In this document: positions 1 through 12,800 of the stretch, one piece after another
Layout: every line of letters starts with the position of its first letter
Position numbering within the stretch: position 1 is the first letter of the stretch
From: Plantago ovata
Lineage: Eukaryota; Streptophyta; Magnoliopsida; Lamiales; Plantaginaceae
Length of the DNA: 64,000 bases
Direction of reading: 5' to 3'
Assembly (NCBI GenBank): GCA_028274465.1
Contig: CM051457.1
Coordinates: 13,939,097 to 14,003,096, forward strand
The notes under the pieces: generated by a model
What the model saw: the letters and a program-made list of their open reading frames with translations, nothing else
What the model was told of the DNA's origin: nothing
The model's database searches: none
Made by a program: the position numbers and the translations under genes

Positions 1-745
1 ACACTTCTAAATAATATACTTCGTAGCTAAAAAAATAAGCCTCTGTTATTGTCCTCTACAAATGTTGTTAGCTACTGCAATTAGATTATGGAAAACAAAT
101 ATCCATTGAATTGTTGTTGAAATTAATTTGATATATATTGATTAATTTTAATTTTAGTTAAAGTAAATTTTTATTTTTAATTTAATACTTATAAAATAGT
201 AAGAACTTATTTAAATTATTTAAATGAATTTTTTGAAAGTAGGGGTATAACTGCACATTTATATATTTTTATCAAAATTTAATAATTAGAATGAAATATA
301 TAATAAAGACCTACGTTTAGGTCGGTACGAAGCCGACCTGAGAATAGAAATCCCCAACTTTCTATTAAACGGATTTGAACTAAATTAAATTAAGTAGATA
401 TATTATTTTTTCCGATAAATCTACTCTAAATATTTTTCATTTGTTTATTGTACTTCAATTTTAGACGAATTGATATTCCTCGACATTAGTTTGACAAAAT
501 GATAAGAATAACGTAATATAATAGGCCTAAAGTTGGGTGGTAAGTGGTCCAAATATTACACTGAATCGACTCCTGAGCTGCTGAGCATGACCTTTTCTTT
601 GTCCATTATAACTTATATTTCTAGAAAGTGATTAAAACATTCTCGATAAAAAAAATTTGCATAGGAATCTCATGAGAGAGAACAAATTTAAAGATTCAAA
701 TGTTTCATGCATTTTAGCAATATAAAGAAGAAAACTAAAACTAAC
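1..745. other. AT-rich stretch left of the PUP exon, probably its last intron
   Basis: No coding sequence recognised. Because the PUP gene at 746-1551 runs leftward and lacks its last exon, this stretch is most simply that gene's final intron (the equivalent intron of the neighbouring paralogue is 1489 bp). A short inverted repeat (AGGTCGG...CCGACCT) lies near 318-340 and has no evident meaning. Confidence 0.4.
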
Positions 746-1551
746 CTGGAAATCATTGTTGATAATCATCCCGATAGTACAAAATGCTGTAGCAAAGAAA
801 CACATGACCAATTGTATTTCCAAAACCAACCCATAGCTTAAACTCTCCTTCGCCCTCCTGTATGTCAGCTCCACCAGGGGCAGTACAAACCCGTAAAGCG
901 CAGCCGCCGAAAACGTCAGGAAAAAGCCTAACCAGTAATCCTTACTCGACTCCCCCTCCGGCCTGTCTGACCCTGTATGCAATCCCAAAACAACCGCACC
1001 AACAGTCAGCAATATTACCGCGTTCACCTGTCACAGAATTAATATAAATGGATTAATTCCACAGCTGTATATAAGTTTGAACTTTAGATGAGATGAATTT
1101 CTTTCATTACCGAGTAGGCAGTGAACTTCTGCCTCACTAACAGGAACGAGAAAACTGCGGTGAACGCCAGGTGGGAGGCTAGGATTAGCGAAGCAGTGGA
1201 AACCGGTAGCTTGGCGACACCGTAAGCGTATAAGTAGTCGTCTAGGCCAGTTAGGACACCAATAACCGCTGACATGACGAAAACTCGGGGACTCATGAGG
1301 ACAATTTTAGTAGGGCTTATGGTGTTTTTGTGGCGGCGCATGTAGGTGAAGAGGAGAGGTATGAAGATGATGGGCCAGCCACCAGTTTCGAGGAAGCTTG
1401 TGAACCAGATGCGTTTGCCGCCACGGATGTAGTAGAGGCGCATCACCATTGGTCCGCCGCAGTTCCCGATTCCGAGGATGAAGAAGTTGAGTATTAGCAT
1501 GCCTGTGTTCGTGGTGGAGCTTGTACCGGCGGTGCTACTGCGCACTTCCAT
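746..1551 (-). CDS. Purine permease (PUP family), first two exons; 3' end off the window
   Basis: Exons on the minus strand: 1551-1111 and 1027-746, joined in frame (147 + 94 codons). Splice sites are TCG|GTAATG, GACAG|GTGAAC and CAG|GTTAGT. The protein has the plant PUP (DMT-superfamily) hallmarks: an opening membrane helix, [10 protein letters not shown], a [17 protein letters not shown] stretch, then [19 protein letters not shown]. The family imports purines, cytokinins and related compounds across the plasma membrane with about ten transmembrane helices. The terminal exon of about 120 residues present in the downstream paralogue (4927-7764) is absent here and should lie left of position 1. 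In the paralogue the LDDYL/YA junction holds an intron; here it is continuous, so the two copies differ in intron content. Truncation is a window effect unless the last exon is really missing. Confidence 0.85.
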
Positions 1552-1849
1552 TGTTTTTGTTTCTTTAACTTAAGATTGTAATGCTTGTGTTTCTCTCATT
1601 CTATATATTCTATCTCTAGTAATTTTCTCATCTTGATTTTTCAGTAATGTTGACTGTATGTCATTGTAACAATCAATCATAGTCAACATGTAGGTCATCA
1701 TATCCTAATCAGTGGTTGCTACTTTGAGAGTGATCAATTGTGCAATGTTTGACTATTCCACGACCAGCCAGGAGAAGCACTACTGGCAACTCCCATCCAA
1801 TGTGGCTCTCTGGCACACCTTGATTGGAGCAGGCCTGTTCAAAACTGTC

Positions 1850-2235
1850 AGGAACACCTTACACCCTCCAAGTTCAGCTTCAAGGCCAACTTTCGGCTCT
1901 TGGCAAAAACTCGGAGACCTAATGTATTTCCAAGGACATTACTCACAATTGATCACACAGGCTCACCCATTGCCATTGGCAATATTTCAACTCCTGTTAG
2001 GTTTTGTGCTATTGGAAAGACAGTAAAGAACATTGTCCTCTTGAGTCTTTTCTAGAAGCTGCTTTGCGCAATTTATAACAGTCACTTACATTCTCATCTA
2101 TGCAATTCACGCACGAGCAGCCCTGCTCTAAATTTTCAGGAACATCTTCCAGATCGATTTCAGAACATATGTGCTTTCAAGGACATTACTCACAATCACA
2201 GGTTCACCCTTCGACCAATGCCATGGAAAATCATT
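1850..2235 (-). pseudogene. Degenerate JMJ25-like (JmjC H3K9 demethylase) fragments, partly duplicated
   Basis: Read on the minus strand, 2220-2172 gives HWSKGEPVIVSNVLEST, typical of the segment just before the JmjC domain of plant JMJ25/IBM1-type demethylases. It is followed (2160-2085) by ENLEQGCSCVNCIDEN and then LRKAASRKDS, also from that family but normally upstream of it. Near 1990-1924 a second SNVLGNT copy is preceded by an in-frame stop, and near 1885-1850 there is a second NLEGV-like piece. Order is scrambled and frames are broken, so this is debris of a duplicated fragment, not a gene. Family assignment is from remembered motifs only. Confidence 0.5.
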
Positions 2236-2639
2236 CAACTCCTCTTACTAAACGTATTGTGTTATGTTTAATCCAAGGTTACGAAGCGACAATTTTTACA
2301 TGCAACTCCACTGGCCTCCAACTTGTCTTTCCAATAGTCCTTCACAATCAGTCGCAACTTATTAGAATATCTCAACTCAAGCGCAACTTTTTCTCGTCTC
2401 TCCATCTTCCCCCTCAATTTCTTCTCTAGTCAAGAATAAGGTTCCTGACTTAAGAGCAGTATTTTCCTCATTTTCTCGTTCTACCATCCGGAATTTAATC
2501 GCTTTCAATCAAATTCTTGGATGTTGGAAGTTTGAGGCCTTTTCTTCTGAGAATTATATGAATTCGAGCGAGCCCCTATATTACAGGAAAATCTAAGAGT
2601 CTTTTAGGAACTTCTATACATCTAATAGTATGTATACAT

Positions 2640-4165
2640 CCAGAAAAAGAACATATGATTTCATAACATTTCACTAAAAATCATTTTTCATTGTATCAAC
2701 ATTTCAGTGTAATAACATGTAATATACATACATTTTCTTGACCATAGGAATTGCTTCCTTCCTTTGCCAAAATGTCTGCAACTTGATTTGATTCCCGGTA
2801 GACAAAAGTTAGTTGTTCCACTCCAACTTGAACCGCTAAGTCTCTAATCTCATGGATCACCTCCTTGTCCATCATCGCCGTCTCCCTGCTCCTGTCAAAA
2901 CAACCAACAAGGTAATTAGAGTCTGTTTGCACAATAATATTTTTATAACCCTTCTCAAGAGCTGCTATTAGTCCATATTTGAGAGCCATAACTTCAGCAG
3001 TGTTATTATCCGTTTTCCCAATAAATTTAGCACAAGCAAGTAACACAATTCCATTGTGATCTCTGAAAACGTAACCAATGCCAGCCAACCCAGGATTGTT
3101 TAAGGCCGATCCATAAGTATTCAAGCAAAGTTTTCCAGGGGGAGAGGGTTGCCAGTGACAATGAATAATACTAGCTATTGTAGGAGTGTGGTTGAATTTG
3201 GAATTAATGTCCTCTTGGAGCCTTCTAAAGAAGTTCTCCAGTCTATAGAAATTGATCGTCTCTTGCTCATAAAGACGTTTGTTCCTTGCGTTCCATACAG
3301 TCCAACAGAAAGTAGCTAGCTTGCTACTTGAAACAGAGCAGATCCCAAACTCTAAAAAAGCTGAGATTATGTTCGAAAGCTTGGTTCCAGTGGGTAGAAA
3401 TCTCGCTCTAAAATGCGTAAAAGCAGAGCAATGGAGGAAGAGATGGGTAGCAGATTCCGGTTGCGAGTAGCAGAGAGTACATGTTGGGTTCTTCAAGATT
3501 GATTTAGAGAAGAGAAACTCAAACGTGGGCAATCCGCCATGGAGCAAGATCCACGTACGTAAAAAATTGTAACTTTGGGAGAGTTTTCATCTTCCAAATG
3601 TGATGCCAAGGAAAGTTAGGCCCAGGAATGTCGTTCACGGTGAGGAGTTTGTAAGCCGACTTGACAGAAAAGATCCCGTTATTGTCACCCCAAGCAAGTT
3701 TATCGTTATTTGAGGTGTTGGGGGAGGGAACTCCGATTACTTCAAGTGCAATGTCTTCCGGCAGATTAGTAAGGAGTTCTTTGAGATTCCAATTTCCGTT
3801 TTGCAGGTAGTTGCTAACATTCTCATCCCTATTAATGTCTTTGTTTGTATAACCTTTCAGAATTTTGTTGTTCAGCCAACGATCTTCCCAAAAATTCGTC
3901 GAAAGTCCGTTACCTACTACATGATTTAAGCAAGAGTAGAAATCTGGTCTTAGGCTTAGCAGAGCATTCCACAGACGACTGTTGGTGGCTTTCTTTTCTG
4001 CATCCAAAACCGAGGAGTTCGATAATATTTCTGCTTTAAAACTTTGGCCCAGAGACTTGTTGGATCAGTGATTGATCTCCAGATTAGCTTTAGTTGAAGA
4101 GCTTTATTAAAAGTTTTCAAATCTTTTAAACCAAGTCCTCCAAGAGCAGAAACCAAGGCCTCCAA
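2640..4165 (-). mobile_element. 5'-truncated, frameshifted LINE (non-LTR) retrotransposon
   Basis: Three overlapping minus-strand frames tile one LINE ORF2 C-terminus. 4165-3956 holds the end of the reverse transcriptase (GGLGLKDLKTFNKAL, LWAKVLKQKYY). 4007-3519 holds the linker before the zinc-binding region. 3547-2696 holds the zf-RVT motif (CTLCYSQPESATHLFLHC) and an RNase H domain. Frameshifts fall near 4000 and 3550. In the RNase H the first catalytic aspartate is lost (LNTYGS where LNxDGS is expected), while TAEVMAL, QTDSNYL and NQVADILAK remain. The element lies between the two PUP genes and is dead; its 5' end is truncated at about 4165. Confidence 0.85.
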
Positions 4166-4926
4166 GTTTTCAAATGAAGTGGTATGTTGTTGTAACTTGT
4201 AACTATTAAGATATAAACATAATTTGGTATTTTTTAATCACCTGAGTTATTTAGATAGAGAGATTAATAAAATAGATAAATTGCACCACTAAAAAACATA
4301 GAAGAGGTAATCGGCCTTTTTACAATTAATACTGGGGGAATCTGCATATTATAAACAAATGCAGGGGGTACAAACAAATTACACAAACAGTAAATGCCAA
4401 TATTTGATTTAATGTGTCAATTATATTCGCCCATCTCAATCGATTCGATTTCAAACCAAACCAAACCAAACGGATACAGTAAATTGAGAGCGAGAATTTA
4501 ATTTGGTTCTAGTCACGTCTAGTGGTCTGAATTTTGCACATCCAAACAAGAACAAGTACTGTTGACAAAAGAATTTTGTCCGTTCATCTCAACATGCGTG
4601 GACATGATTAATTTGTTGGCAATATTTTCCAACTTTTACTCAAATGTCAAATCCAAAACAAAACCAATAAGTCATTTAAAAAAACGTTGGCGATATGATA
4701 ACGAAGTTTCGACAGCATAATATATACAACACTCTTCCTGAAATCATCAAATTCTGAATATACATTTCGAATTTATCCTGTATGAACTAAAGAGTAGATT
4801 TCTATGAGTTCTCAATGTATTTGAAATGGTTAAAAAAAAAGCCTTTTTGAAACAATTATTTGTATATGGGTTGGACTTAACAAATGCACGTATGTAATAT
4901 TTACGTACAATCAGATTTCTAGTGAA
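4166..4926. other. Intergenic, 3' side of the second PUP gene
   Basis: AT-rich, no reading frame of note. It should contain the 3' UTR of the PUP gene that ends at 4927. Nothing else recognised. Confidence 0.4.
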
Positions 4927-6556
4927 TTAAGGTTCAAAGTGAGACAACTCCGTCTCCTTAGCATCGTATTCGATATCGCTAGATTCTTTCAAAGCCTTTT
5001 TATTCCTCTCTTGTTTGAATTCGCCGTAGAAGTATGAGGCCATTCCCCATAGCGAGAGAACAAGGGAAATACCCTTTTCGGCTTGGAACTTCTCTTTGTA
5101 GAAAATGACACCTAACACTTCGGTGATTGGTAAAAAACCTGCAATCATGACGCCGGATAACAGAGAGGTAGAGTAGAATATGACTCCAATAGCTCCCAGG
5201 AAGAAGCACTGCCAAGTTATGCCGGTCCAAATAACCACTTGGTAGTACATAGCCTCCCCTAGCTCAAATGCTTTTGCTTCCCTTGGAATTGCCTAACAGT
5301 GTTAAACAAATCAATCAGAGAGGCTCTTGTGAAGCAAAATTTCTAATATGTAATGCAAATCAAGCTCAACCACATTATTTAAATTCGAGCTTGTGACTCC
5401 TTTTATTCAAACAAGCAGGTAATATAAATAAATTTAGATTGAAATCGGATCAAAAGTTATGCTTATGAATTTTTAACGAGTCTACAAGAGTATTATTAGG
5501 TCGAACAATACTCGAATTTTTAATAAATCGAATGGGCCCGAGCTCGATTCCAACCCCTAGCTCAAGTTGATTGGGCCAGATAGAAATGTGCATAGGAAAG
5601 TTTGATTGGCATTAACTTACTTCCAATTTGGTGGGTTGAAAATGACAGTATGATTGGAAGAGAGAGAGAGAGCGCATATGAATTATGAATATACGGAGTA
5701 TATGATATGGTCCTCCTCCTCACAGCTCACGCCTCACATGATCTTTTGTTGGCATTGTTACCCAAAATACAGTTTCTTCTACCAGTGTTTATTCTATCCA
5801 GAGCTCACTTCAGAATTAGGCTTTGAAAGCACCACCCCACCCCACCCCACCCCATGCATCTATGATCTAATCTAACTATACTTTTTGGCATTTAAAAAAA
5901 AACATAATAATTTAAGAGATAATATTAAAAAATAATTTGGATGTATATTGATATTAATAAAATTGTAAATAATTGATAAAGCACGAGAGATAAATAATAA
6001 AGAAGAAGAGATAAATAATAAAAAATTACTATTCTAAAGAATATTGTTCACATAAACATATATTTTTCTCAAAAAAAAATGGAAAAAAAGCTCTTTGAAC
6101 AAATAAAAAAAATTATTTTGATGTTTAGCATATATTCTACACCACTTTCAGCAAAAAGAATTTAAAAAATAAAAAACATGGTTTCTTATACCGATTTGGA
6201 AAAAGTAAGATTCACATTTCATGGATGATGAAAGAAATGTCCACTTATCTCGCTCTTTTTCCTCATAATGAAAACAGACCATTAATTAATTGATTTTATA
6301 CAAAGATTAATTAGTTAATTATTACGTAAAATCATCCAGATCAAAGCCACATGGACATGATACGCGATAATTAAGAGATTTGTCCGATTTTGGATAAAGT
6401 CAAAAAACACGGTATTAGCAGCTTTTTAGTTTTTACTCCTTCTCCGATTGTTATGTTACTGTTAAAACCGAATCCCCCACTCCCTCCTTATGACCATATT
6501 AATCGGATTCTATACGTTTTTCATCCTCACACATATCATACTATATAAAGTTTATA

Positions 6557-6634
<78 letters not shown>

Positions 6635-7764
6635 TTGGATTGTACCACTAAAACTATAACATTTTATGACACCACATGCTACAAGCCTACAAAAAGACGG
6701 GTTGAAAATCAAAATGCATCTAAACCAATCAAACCGGAGTGAACCGAACCGAGACATGACTAGTGGGAAAAGAAAACGCACCTGGAAATCCTTGTTGACA
6801 ATCATTCCAATAGTGTTAAAAACGGTTGCAGAAAAGCACATGACCAACTGTATCTCCAGAACCAATGCATACGTCAGACTCTGTTTCGCGGTCTTGTACG
6901 TCCACTCCACCATTGGGAGTACAAGCCCGTAAAGCACCGCCGCACCCAATGTCATAAAGAACCCGACCCAATACTCCATCTTCGTTACGCCCGCCGGTCT
7001 ATCCGTACTCGTATGCAACGCTAGCACCACAGCCCCGAGGGTCAACAAAAACACCGAATTTATTGAATACGACGTGAACTTTTGTCGAACCAACACGAAT
7101 GCAAATAGCGCCGTGAACGCGAGCTGAGTCGCGATTAGGAGTGAGGTTGTTGACACGGGGAGCTTTGCAACACCCGAGGCATACCTAGATCACATACATA
7201 CAGTGAAATCATGATTAACTTAAATCACATCAACATGAAAACTGAAAAAGTTACTTTTTCACTATGTACCCAAAATTTATACTGTACTAAAATTAAATTA
7301 AAACTTTAGTAAATTAAATTACTAAAAGCGAGCTTTTAATTCTGAAAGCAGTACCAAAAACCGGTTTTCTAAAAACCGGTTTTAAAGCGTTAGTAGATAC
7401 AAAAGCTAGCTTTACAGAGTCCTTACAAGTAGTCATCGAGGCCGGTAAGAACGCCGATGGCGGCTGCGGCAAGGAAAACACGTGGCTTGATGAGGATGAG
7501 CTTGGCGTTGGGACCGGATTCTTTTCGACGTTGAAAGTAGATGAAGATGAGGGGGATAAACATGAAAGGCCAGCCGCCGGTTTCGAGCCAGCTGGTGAAC
7601 CAGATTCGTTTGCCACCTTTGAGGAAGTAGAGGCGCATCACCATTGGGCCGCCGCAGCTTCCGATGGCCAGGATGAAACAGTTTAGGATAAGTAAAGCCC
7701 GTTTCATGGCTGGGCTGGTGGTGGAACTGGTGGTGCTGGTGGCGCTGCCGTTGAGTTCCGCCAT
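4927..7764 (-). CDS. Purine permease (PUP family), complete
   Basis: Exons on the minus strand: 7764-7427, 7184-6782, 5292-4927 (stop included), giving 368 aa, a normal PUP length. Junctions: TT|GTAAGG to CTAG|GTATGC rebuilds [25 protein letters not shown] to GTTAG|GCAATT joins KDFQ to [14 protein letters not shown]. The protein has about ten hydrophobic segments, the PUP signatures [19 protein letters not shown] and [13 protein letters not shown] near the N-terminus, and a charged C-terminal tail. It is a proton-coupled purine/cytokinin-type importer of the DMT superfamily; substrate cannot be told from sequence. It is a tandem paralogue of 746-1551, same strand, separated by a LINE. Intron 2 (1489 bp) contains a long TA microsatellite. 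Confidence 0.92.
6559..6632. repeat. (TA)n microsatellite in PUP intron 2
   Basis: An uninterrupted TA dinucleotide run of roughly 70 bp inside the second intron of the PUP gene. Likely length-polymorphic. It creates a spurious Tyr-Ile repeat reading frame on the minus strand. Confidence 0.95.
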
Positions 7765-9756
7765 GTGATTTATTTTTTTGAGAAACCTTTGGAAGGATTT
7801 TTTTTTTTTTTGGTTATATGAGTTGTGTGCCTGTGCACTTATTTATGAGATATAGAGAATGGAATGGAATGGAATATTACTCAGGAGGATATTAATATTA
7901 AATTGAGAGACTAACTTTTTGGATTCCATCATTTGTGTTTGACTCGCTATAAATCACTTATGCATCAGTTTCGGAAATTTATTTTACTTAATTTATTTGA
8001 TACTCACTTATCCCATTTTGATACTTCTGATTAAACTATTTATTTAATTACATACAGAAAAATATAAGATCACTCAGTTACATGTACTTCATAAGTTTTA
8101 TCCATGACGTATTTTGGTATTACTTCGTTATTTATGCGAACAAATTAGTAGTAGTATAATGATTTTTAGTATTTCTTGAATGCAAGATTGTTGCAGTTAA
8201 ACTAGTTACAAGTACGCCTCTCAATTTGGGTCCTTCTATGGGGCATTAGCCTGATTCAGGCAGGGTCCGATCTCAAAAATATTTTGCTTATCCAAATGAA
8301 GATTATGTTTATGTTTTTTTGGATTGGAACATGATCCATTTTTGTCCGATCGGGGTTCAGTCCGGAAGATATGAAATGAATTTCATCATGGATCTAATCC
8401 GCGTGGACCAAATGTTAAGACTCAAGACCTATTCATGTCTTTGATTTAAAAATTAAAAATTGAAAAATAAAAATAGAAAAAGTGGAATCACAATTTTATT
8501 CAATAAAAGATTGCAGGTAATAAAGGGAAGGACGAGTGCATGGATCCAAACCCAACGGAATAAAAAAAAGTTTATGCTATAGACTATTAGTAGTAGTGTT
8601 ATATAAAATGTGTCTTGGTCCAAATCAATCAATTCAGAAGGTAGGAATATGCAATCAAACAGTAGTTTCAGAGAGAAATATTGGAAAACAAAGGGTTCAA
8701 TGTGTCAAGGGTGTAATGACATAAATTAAAGTATGGTTCTAACTTTATAAATGTATGAGATGACATGACATGGTCGATAATATCATATTCCCAACTACTA
8801 CTACATTGCCAAGTTCTTACTTTAGGGGTGAGAAGATTACAGATTCCATTCCAATATGGGAGGCTACAATTGCAACTGAGAGTCAATAATGATAACAAGT
8901 GCGGGTATGTAGCCTCCTCCTGTCCTTAATCATCACAAGAACCATTTTAAGTTCATTATTATCATCAGATTCACGGTTTATATTCAACCCACTTATTCAT
9001 GTTGGGTTACTTTTGCACACTCATGGTCTAATGAGCCTAAACTCATTTGTAGTAAAAATTTAAATTAAGTGCTAATTAAATCTGAACCGAAAAGTTAACT
9101 TTTTTTTTCTTCTGGAGCTACTATTTTATCGTCACTTTGAGAATGATGGCTTTTTTGTCCACTGTGGATGGATGGAATTGAATCGATGGTCTTCATGTTT
9201 GACAAATATGTCACCGTTTCTCAAACTTAAGTATACAATTAGTCCTCATTGATTGGCCCACATCCAGACCAGAGACGTAATTTCTTACTTGTCAAGTTGA
9301 CTAACGACAAGTACTTTCCTCTCCTCCGAATGGATTCACATGAAAATTATTGCCGCTATATTTTACCAATACGTCACCTTTCAAATCGGTCGTTTCCAAT
9401 GTATTAAGGATTCTTTTTCCATCTAAATCAACTCAGGGGCTGAATATGACAGAAACATTTTTTAGATAATACGGAGTAGGGGATAACCATACCCTCTAAT
9501 TAGAGGGTCACACTCTCAAGTAAAATTGGACTTCCTACTAAATGGTGACTTTCCTAACTCGCTCCTCAAATTATCAATCTTTATTATTATAAAATATAAA
9601 CTTAGAATTAATAAAAAGAACTGGACTATAACGAATTACAAACTGTATGTCTATGTTTAACGTGACATGCGGTTGGAACTCTTTGAGCTCTGAATCAATC
9701 CATACATGCGATTACTGTACAGTGTCCACGCCAACACCATGACAGCATAAGCGAAC
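7765..9756. other. Intergenic: PUP promoter side and CFM3 3' side
   Basis: AT-rich with homopolymer runs (T tract near 7800). Should hold the PUP promoter/5' UTR close to 7765 and the distal 3' side of the CRM gene. No gene recognised. Confidence 0.4.
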
Positions 9757-9881
9757 CTAGTTCCCCTGATAGCTCCGGGTGGGTCTGCCTTCCATCTTGA
9801 CGACAGCAACTACGTCAGCAGATGATCCAGCTGCATGGGATACTTTCATATCCACAACATCTAGTTCACTTGGCCTTTCAC

Positions 9882-12800
9882 CTATCCCGTTTTATGTGAA
9901 GGAAAATCGGAGTCTTCAAAGCTAGAAAGTTCAGAGTCGGAATCATTCTCCCACTCATCATCATCTTCATCACCATCAGAACCCGCCATTGAACCTTCAT
10001 CTTCGCTCTGTAAAACAAAGGTCACATCAAAATCAAAAGACGTTCAATTTGTTTGCACAGGTCCGTCTTCTATTACGGTCTGAAGTGGCCTCTCAATACT
10101 GTTACCTGACATGCACTATATCTAATTTGCACCACCGTGTACAACCATGGCAATGTAGAAATGGTTTCAAGTGTAACAGGTTAGATAACTCACTTCATAC
10201 TGTTCTGAAGCTTGATCAGACCATCCATTGTCCAATGACTTCGACGGCTTGCTATTCTCCAGATCCCTAGAGCCCTAATGGAATAAAGACAAGATTCACA
10301 AAAAAATTCCTCAACAGTAATCGGACTACTACATGAAAGGGACAATGGTTACCAAGTAGAAAGTGTTATATGCTTCAGATGAGTGATGAACAGACATTGT
10401 AAGCCACTGTCTACATCTATAGTACTTTTCATTTTATCGTATAATCTGAAAGATATGTCTTCATGATATCAAAAGGATGCCAAAAGCTAGAGGTTTAGAA
10501 TAATTAAATGCTCCAGGGAGATAAGACTACATTCCTAACACCAAAATCAATGTCCTCGAAAAATTAGTAAAAACCTTGATAAACAACTGGGACGTGTCAT
10601 CAGCAACAGAATCTGATGCTGTTGATATTAAAAGTCTGACAGTGTAATATATGTGAAAGCACCTAAGACAGGCCAGAATTAATAACAATTTCTGTTCAAA
10701 CATGTAGCAGAAAAATCCTTAAGACATGAGAAGCACACTCATGTAGTTTCAGTTATAATCTAATGCTTAATAGAAGTTCATTCATGCATAGTGAAGATAA
10801 TGCTAATCCCGCTGGACATCGTTAATATGCAGAATTGTTACTTACAATTTCTCGCTTGATTTGCTCTATGGTATTCTCCAGCTCAGATATGTGCTGACTG
10901 AGAGCCTGCAAAATGATTATCAGAGACAGAGGTAATCACAGTGGCTTCTTCAAAAAAATTGGAAAAATTGTACTTTAAGATCATTCGTTTGGATTTAGGG
11001 TCAGAAATTAAAGATCGACGAACCTCATATCGCTGCAAGGCCACTCTGCGTTTCAGAGCCTTTGCCTTGGTCAGGAGGTTTCTTGGTCTAATAGCGAGGG
11101 GTCGCTGATAGTTCTTTCCACGATAGTAGACCAAGGCATAGCCTTTAGGAACTCTTTCAATCGCCACTAGTATTCCACCACTTTCATATTCCAAAAGCCT
11201 TGATGTTTCTTCGACAAAAGATAATTCTTTTTCCTTCGATATTAACTTTACAAGTTCTCTATGCTTCCAGTGCAGATGCATGTTTTCAATTACTCCATCA
11301 AAAACACCACGAATACCTATGAGAATAACAGATCGTAATGTACCATTTGTAATAAATAAAAATACTGGATGATACAAGTTTGCTTGTCAACTAATGCATA
11401 ATGATACAAGTTTGCACGTACCAAGGGGCAGGTAAGCTTTCATTCGTAATCCAACCTTCCGATACATAACCCTCTCCTCGTCTGTAATTGTTTCTTGATC
11501 ATCCAAAGGAGAGGTGGGAACCCAAGATTCCACTATTTTGGACAGAATTTTTTCTGCTTTGAGCTTCTTTGTCTGTGCCTGAAAGCGTATTAAGTCGATC
11601 ACATTAACAAGTGGCAGGAATACACCTACTTGTAAACACTGTGTGAGAGTCTCAATTTATCATATTATACACCAGACAGACTCACCACCTCTTATCCAAA
11701 CTGATATATGCTTTCTTTTTAAAGAACACTGATAGCATACTGATAACCTGACAGTGATGATGCTTGCGAGACAATGATGAATAACAGACAGACAGAATGC
11801 CACCAAGAAAAATTGAACCTTAATCCCAATTCGTAAACTGTGCATTTCCACAGCCAATTAAGAAACATACGATTGAGCCATTCATTTTTATCTAGTAGCT
11901 TTCTGGTAATACCTTCAGTAGATATACTCCATAATGATCGTGTATATGTGAATTTCTGGTGGGAAGTGCTTCTAGTATTTTACAAAACAGCATGTGTGAA
12001 ATAGTTACATGACAATAATTTTTACAAACAGGAACATATTGAAGCCTGAAACTTTTAGAATGAAGGATATCAGGTTTCAACTTCCAAAGAAATAAATATC
12101 CACACACAAATACATGTGCAGTTGTGCACTAGCATTTGTTCTGGGTTTCTGCCATAAGGAAGAGGCAAGATTAACTAGGAAGATAGAGTAAAATCTTCAT
12201 GAAGCAGCAAAGTTCATGTACAATGAAGTAGTTCGAGATTTTAATCAATGTTATATTGTGTATTACTAAAAAATACTTACAAGGGCTACTTTATGTTCAA
12301 GGCGCCTGATCACTTTGGCATGTGCAGCCCGGGATGCCTCTTCTATCATCTGCGTTCGTTCTTCGGCAGATACTACAGCTCCCCATCGGGACTGAGCCTC
12401 ATAAAACTCTGCCAAAGTACCTGCCAGAGCTTCCTTCCCTTCAGCCACTGGCACTGCTGCTGGCACTACCCTGACTTTCTCTTCAACATCTTGTATCTGT
12501 TTTGTCATTTCCTGTCTTTCGGCTAAAGCAGAGGCTACACTGGGCGGAAGAAAATCTTTCCCACGATACATGACTATGTAATATTTGTTTCTTAAGAGTA
12601 AGACGCCCCCAGTTAATGTCTACCAGAGGCCATGAAATGAAAAGGAGGAATGAGAAAGAAGATATAACTGATGTTTACAACTATATATTAGTGAACGTAA
12701 TTATGTTTTCAAATAGTCACATTTTCTAAGCTTACAAACTCCTTATCGTAATTATGTTTTCAAATAGTCACATTTTCTAAGCTTACAAACTCCTTATCAG

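Noticed and set aside
318-340. Short inverted repeat AGGTCGG/CCGACCT
   Set aside because: Seven-base arms are expected by chance; no terminator or element context in a plant genome.
6536-6660. Long Tyr-Ile repeat reading frame on the minus strand
   Set aside because: It is the translation of the TA microsatellite in a PUP intron beyond the exon donor.
8536-8898. Small open frames on both strands
   Set aside because: No family resemblance, no splice context, AT-rich composition.
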